Source: Poriferisodalis sp965214215 (lineage in GTDB: Bacteria; Actinomycetota; Acidimicrobiia; Acidimicrobiales; Poriferisodalaceae). Taken from it: a DNA stretch of 64,000 nucleotides. Made by a program: the position numbers and the translations under genes. This document shows, piece after piece, positions 62,965 to 64,000 of this stretch. Within the stretch, counting starts at the first letter, position 1. Every line of letters starts with the position of its first letter. Below the pieces are notes generated by a model, which was not told the origin of the DNA, ran no database searches, and worked only from the letters and a program-made list of their open reading frames with translations. The stretch covers positions 462,739 to 526,738 of the forward strand of contig NZ_CBDCBD010000002.1 in NCBI RefSeq assembly GCF_965214215.1. The letters are read 5' to 3'.

Positions 62965-64000
62965 TCAGGCGCCGAGTTCGGCGGCGCGGGCCCGGAACTG
63001 CTCGACGTTGGCTTCCTTGATGTCCTCGTAGCCGCGGATCATGTCGGGAAGCTGTGCGATCTCGACGGCACGGGCGTACGCGGCGCTGTCACCGCTCGCC
63101 AGTGTGTCGAGCGCCCGCGAGATCATCCCGCGGTACTCGTCGATCAGCTCTCGCTCCATCTTGCGATGAGCGGTCTTGCCGAAGATGTCGAGCGCCCCGC
63201 CGCGCAGGCCCTTCATCCGGGCCAGCAACGCGAATGCGACATCACCGGAGCGGCCGAGGCCGATCTTCTTCTCGACACCCATGCGCCGCATGATCGGCGG
63301 GTGCAGCTTGTAGGTGACCTCGGTCTTGTCGCCGAACTGGTCGCGCACGGCCTGCTGGAAGGCGTTGTTGCGATGCAGGCGGGCAACTTCGTACTCGTCC
63401 TTGTAGGCCATCAGCTTGTGCAGGTACCGGGCCACGGTCTCGCTGAGTGCGGTGTCGTCGCCCGCAGCAGCCTCGGCCTCGCGAACCTTGGCCACGAACT
63501 CGGCATAGTCCGCCGCGTAGTCGACGCTCTGGTACCCGACCAGGTCGGGCACACGGATACGCAGCAGCCGGGCCAGTTCTTCGGACTGATCGGGAACCGA
63601 GTCGATGAGCTTCTGCTCCCGCTTCGACGGACCGCTGTCGCGCTTCACACGGCCACCGCGCTCCACGTGCAGCGTCGCCATGAAGTCGGGATCGAGCACG
63701 ATCTTGCGGCCGATGCGGAACGCCTGGGTGTTCATCTCGACGGCAACGCCGTTGAGCTCGATGGCCCGCTCGATCGCCGAGGCGCTGATGGGCACCACGC
63801 CCGACTGGTAGGCGGCGCCGAGGACCAGCACGTTGGCCGGCATGTGCGAACGGAACAAGTTGTCCGACAGCGTGCCTGCGTCGAAGTAGATGTTGCGCTC
63901 GGGCGTAGTGGCATCGTCGATGGAACGCTGGAAGGCCGTCCACTCCGGGAACTCTGCGGAGGTGTCGCGCACCATTGCGCTGGTCGGCACTTTCGACGAG
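62965..64000 (-). CDS. Indolepyruvate ferredoxin oxidoreductase, C-terminal part (5' end beyond window)
   Basis: The frame is open through the right edge, so only the last 345 or so codons are seen. ATG-like starts near 63990 are internal. It begins ...SSKVPTSAMVRDTSAEFP, then SDNLFRSHMPANVLVLGAAY (gamma/2-oxoacid:ferredoxin domain) and the DUF6537 helical end (AYKDEYEVARLHRN, GMISRALDTLASGD). The long fused form, around 1150 residues in actinobacteria, oxidises aryl or branched 2-oxo acids to acyl-CoA with ferredoxin reduction. Confidence 0.87.
   Translation of the reverse strand, partial: SSKVPTSAMVRDTSAEFPEWTAFQRSIDDATTPERNIYFDAGTLSDNLFRSHMPANVLVLGAAYQSGVVPISASAIERAIELNGVAVEMNTQAFRIGRKIVLDPDFMATLHVERGGRVKRDSGPSKREQKLIDSVPDQSEELARLLRIRVPDLVGYQSVDYAADYAEFVAKVREAEAAAGDDTALSETVARYLHKLMAYKDEYEVARLHRNNAFQQAVRDQFGDKTEVTYKLHPPIMRRMGVEKKIGLGRSGDVAFALLARMKGLRGGALDIFGKTAHRKMERELIDEYRGMISRALDTLASGDSAAYARAVEIAQLPDMIRGYEDIKEANVEQFRARAAELGA

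Overview
This window is GC-rich, densely coded bacterial DNA. It looks like an actinobacterium, most likely of the class Acidimicrobiia; that is inference from gene content. The signs are three F420-type luciferase-like oxidoreductases, two cell-wall proteins with cell-wall-binding-repeat-2 (CWB2) domains, a SUF iron-sulfur system with a Rieske ferredoxin, many GTG starts and many 1-4 base gene overlaps. I saw no rRNA, tRNA, CRISPR array or prophage, and no gene-free stretch above 300 bases.

Layout. 1-7 kb: the 3' part of a sulfite-oxidase-type molybdoenzyme, an MBL-fold hydrolase, a two-gene ABC exporter, an amidase and an M20 peptidase. 7-18.3 kb: iron-sulfur assembly in two loci, sufC-sufS-sufU on the plus strand and a long minus-strand operon sufB / two CitE-like CoA lyases / Cys-rich protein / sufD / 20-codon ORF / Rieske ferredoxin / second sufC / pterin dehydratase / NUDIX. 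18.4-28.6 kb: a DUF2442-DUF4160 pair, then an overlapping operon of two wall-anchored CWB2 plus beta-propeller proteins separated by two related secreted proteins. The first propeller gene is split by a 1681-bp IS1380-family element whose removal restores the frame exactly. 28.6-43.6 kb: metabolic genes, including a selenoprotein of the UGSC family with an in-frame TGA and a hairpin just after it, next to a thioredoxin-fused protein; then mutY, a MaoC hydratase divergent from a methylsuccinyl-CoA-dehydrogenase-like gene, a diguanylate cyclase and several oxidoreductases. 43.8-49.8 kb: a complete livKHMGF branched-chain amino acid ABC operon. 49.9-64 kb: an EamA exporter, rhomboid protease, AlkD-like protein, SulP transporter, lipoprotein, M18 aminopeptidase, phosphatase, ammonium transporter, the transsulfuration pair, an aldoxime dehydratase and the 3' part of an indolepyruvate ferredoxin oxidoreductase.

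How the genes fit together. The two CoA lyases inside the suf operon, the MaoC hydratase and the long acyl-CoA dehydrogenase match the mesaconyl-CoA/methylmalyl-CoA end of the ethylmalonyl-CoA pathway, so this genome probably assimilates acetyl-CoA that way. CBS and the cystathionine PLP enzyme move sulfur between homocysteine and cysteine, which feeds the cysteine desulfurase SufS. The most interesting items are the recoded selenoprotein with its neighbour, the wall-anchored propeller operon with its paralogous three-cysteine proteins and IS interruption, the CoA-lyase-containing suf operon, and the aldoxime dehydratase.
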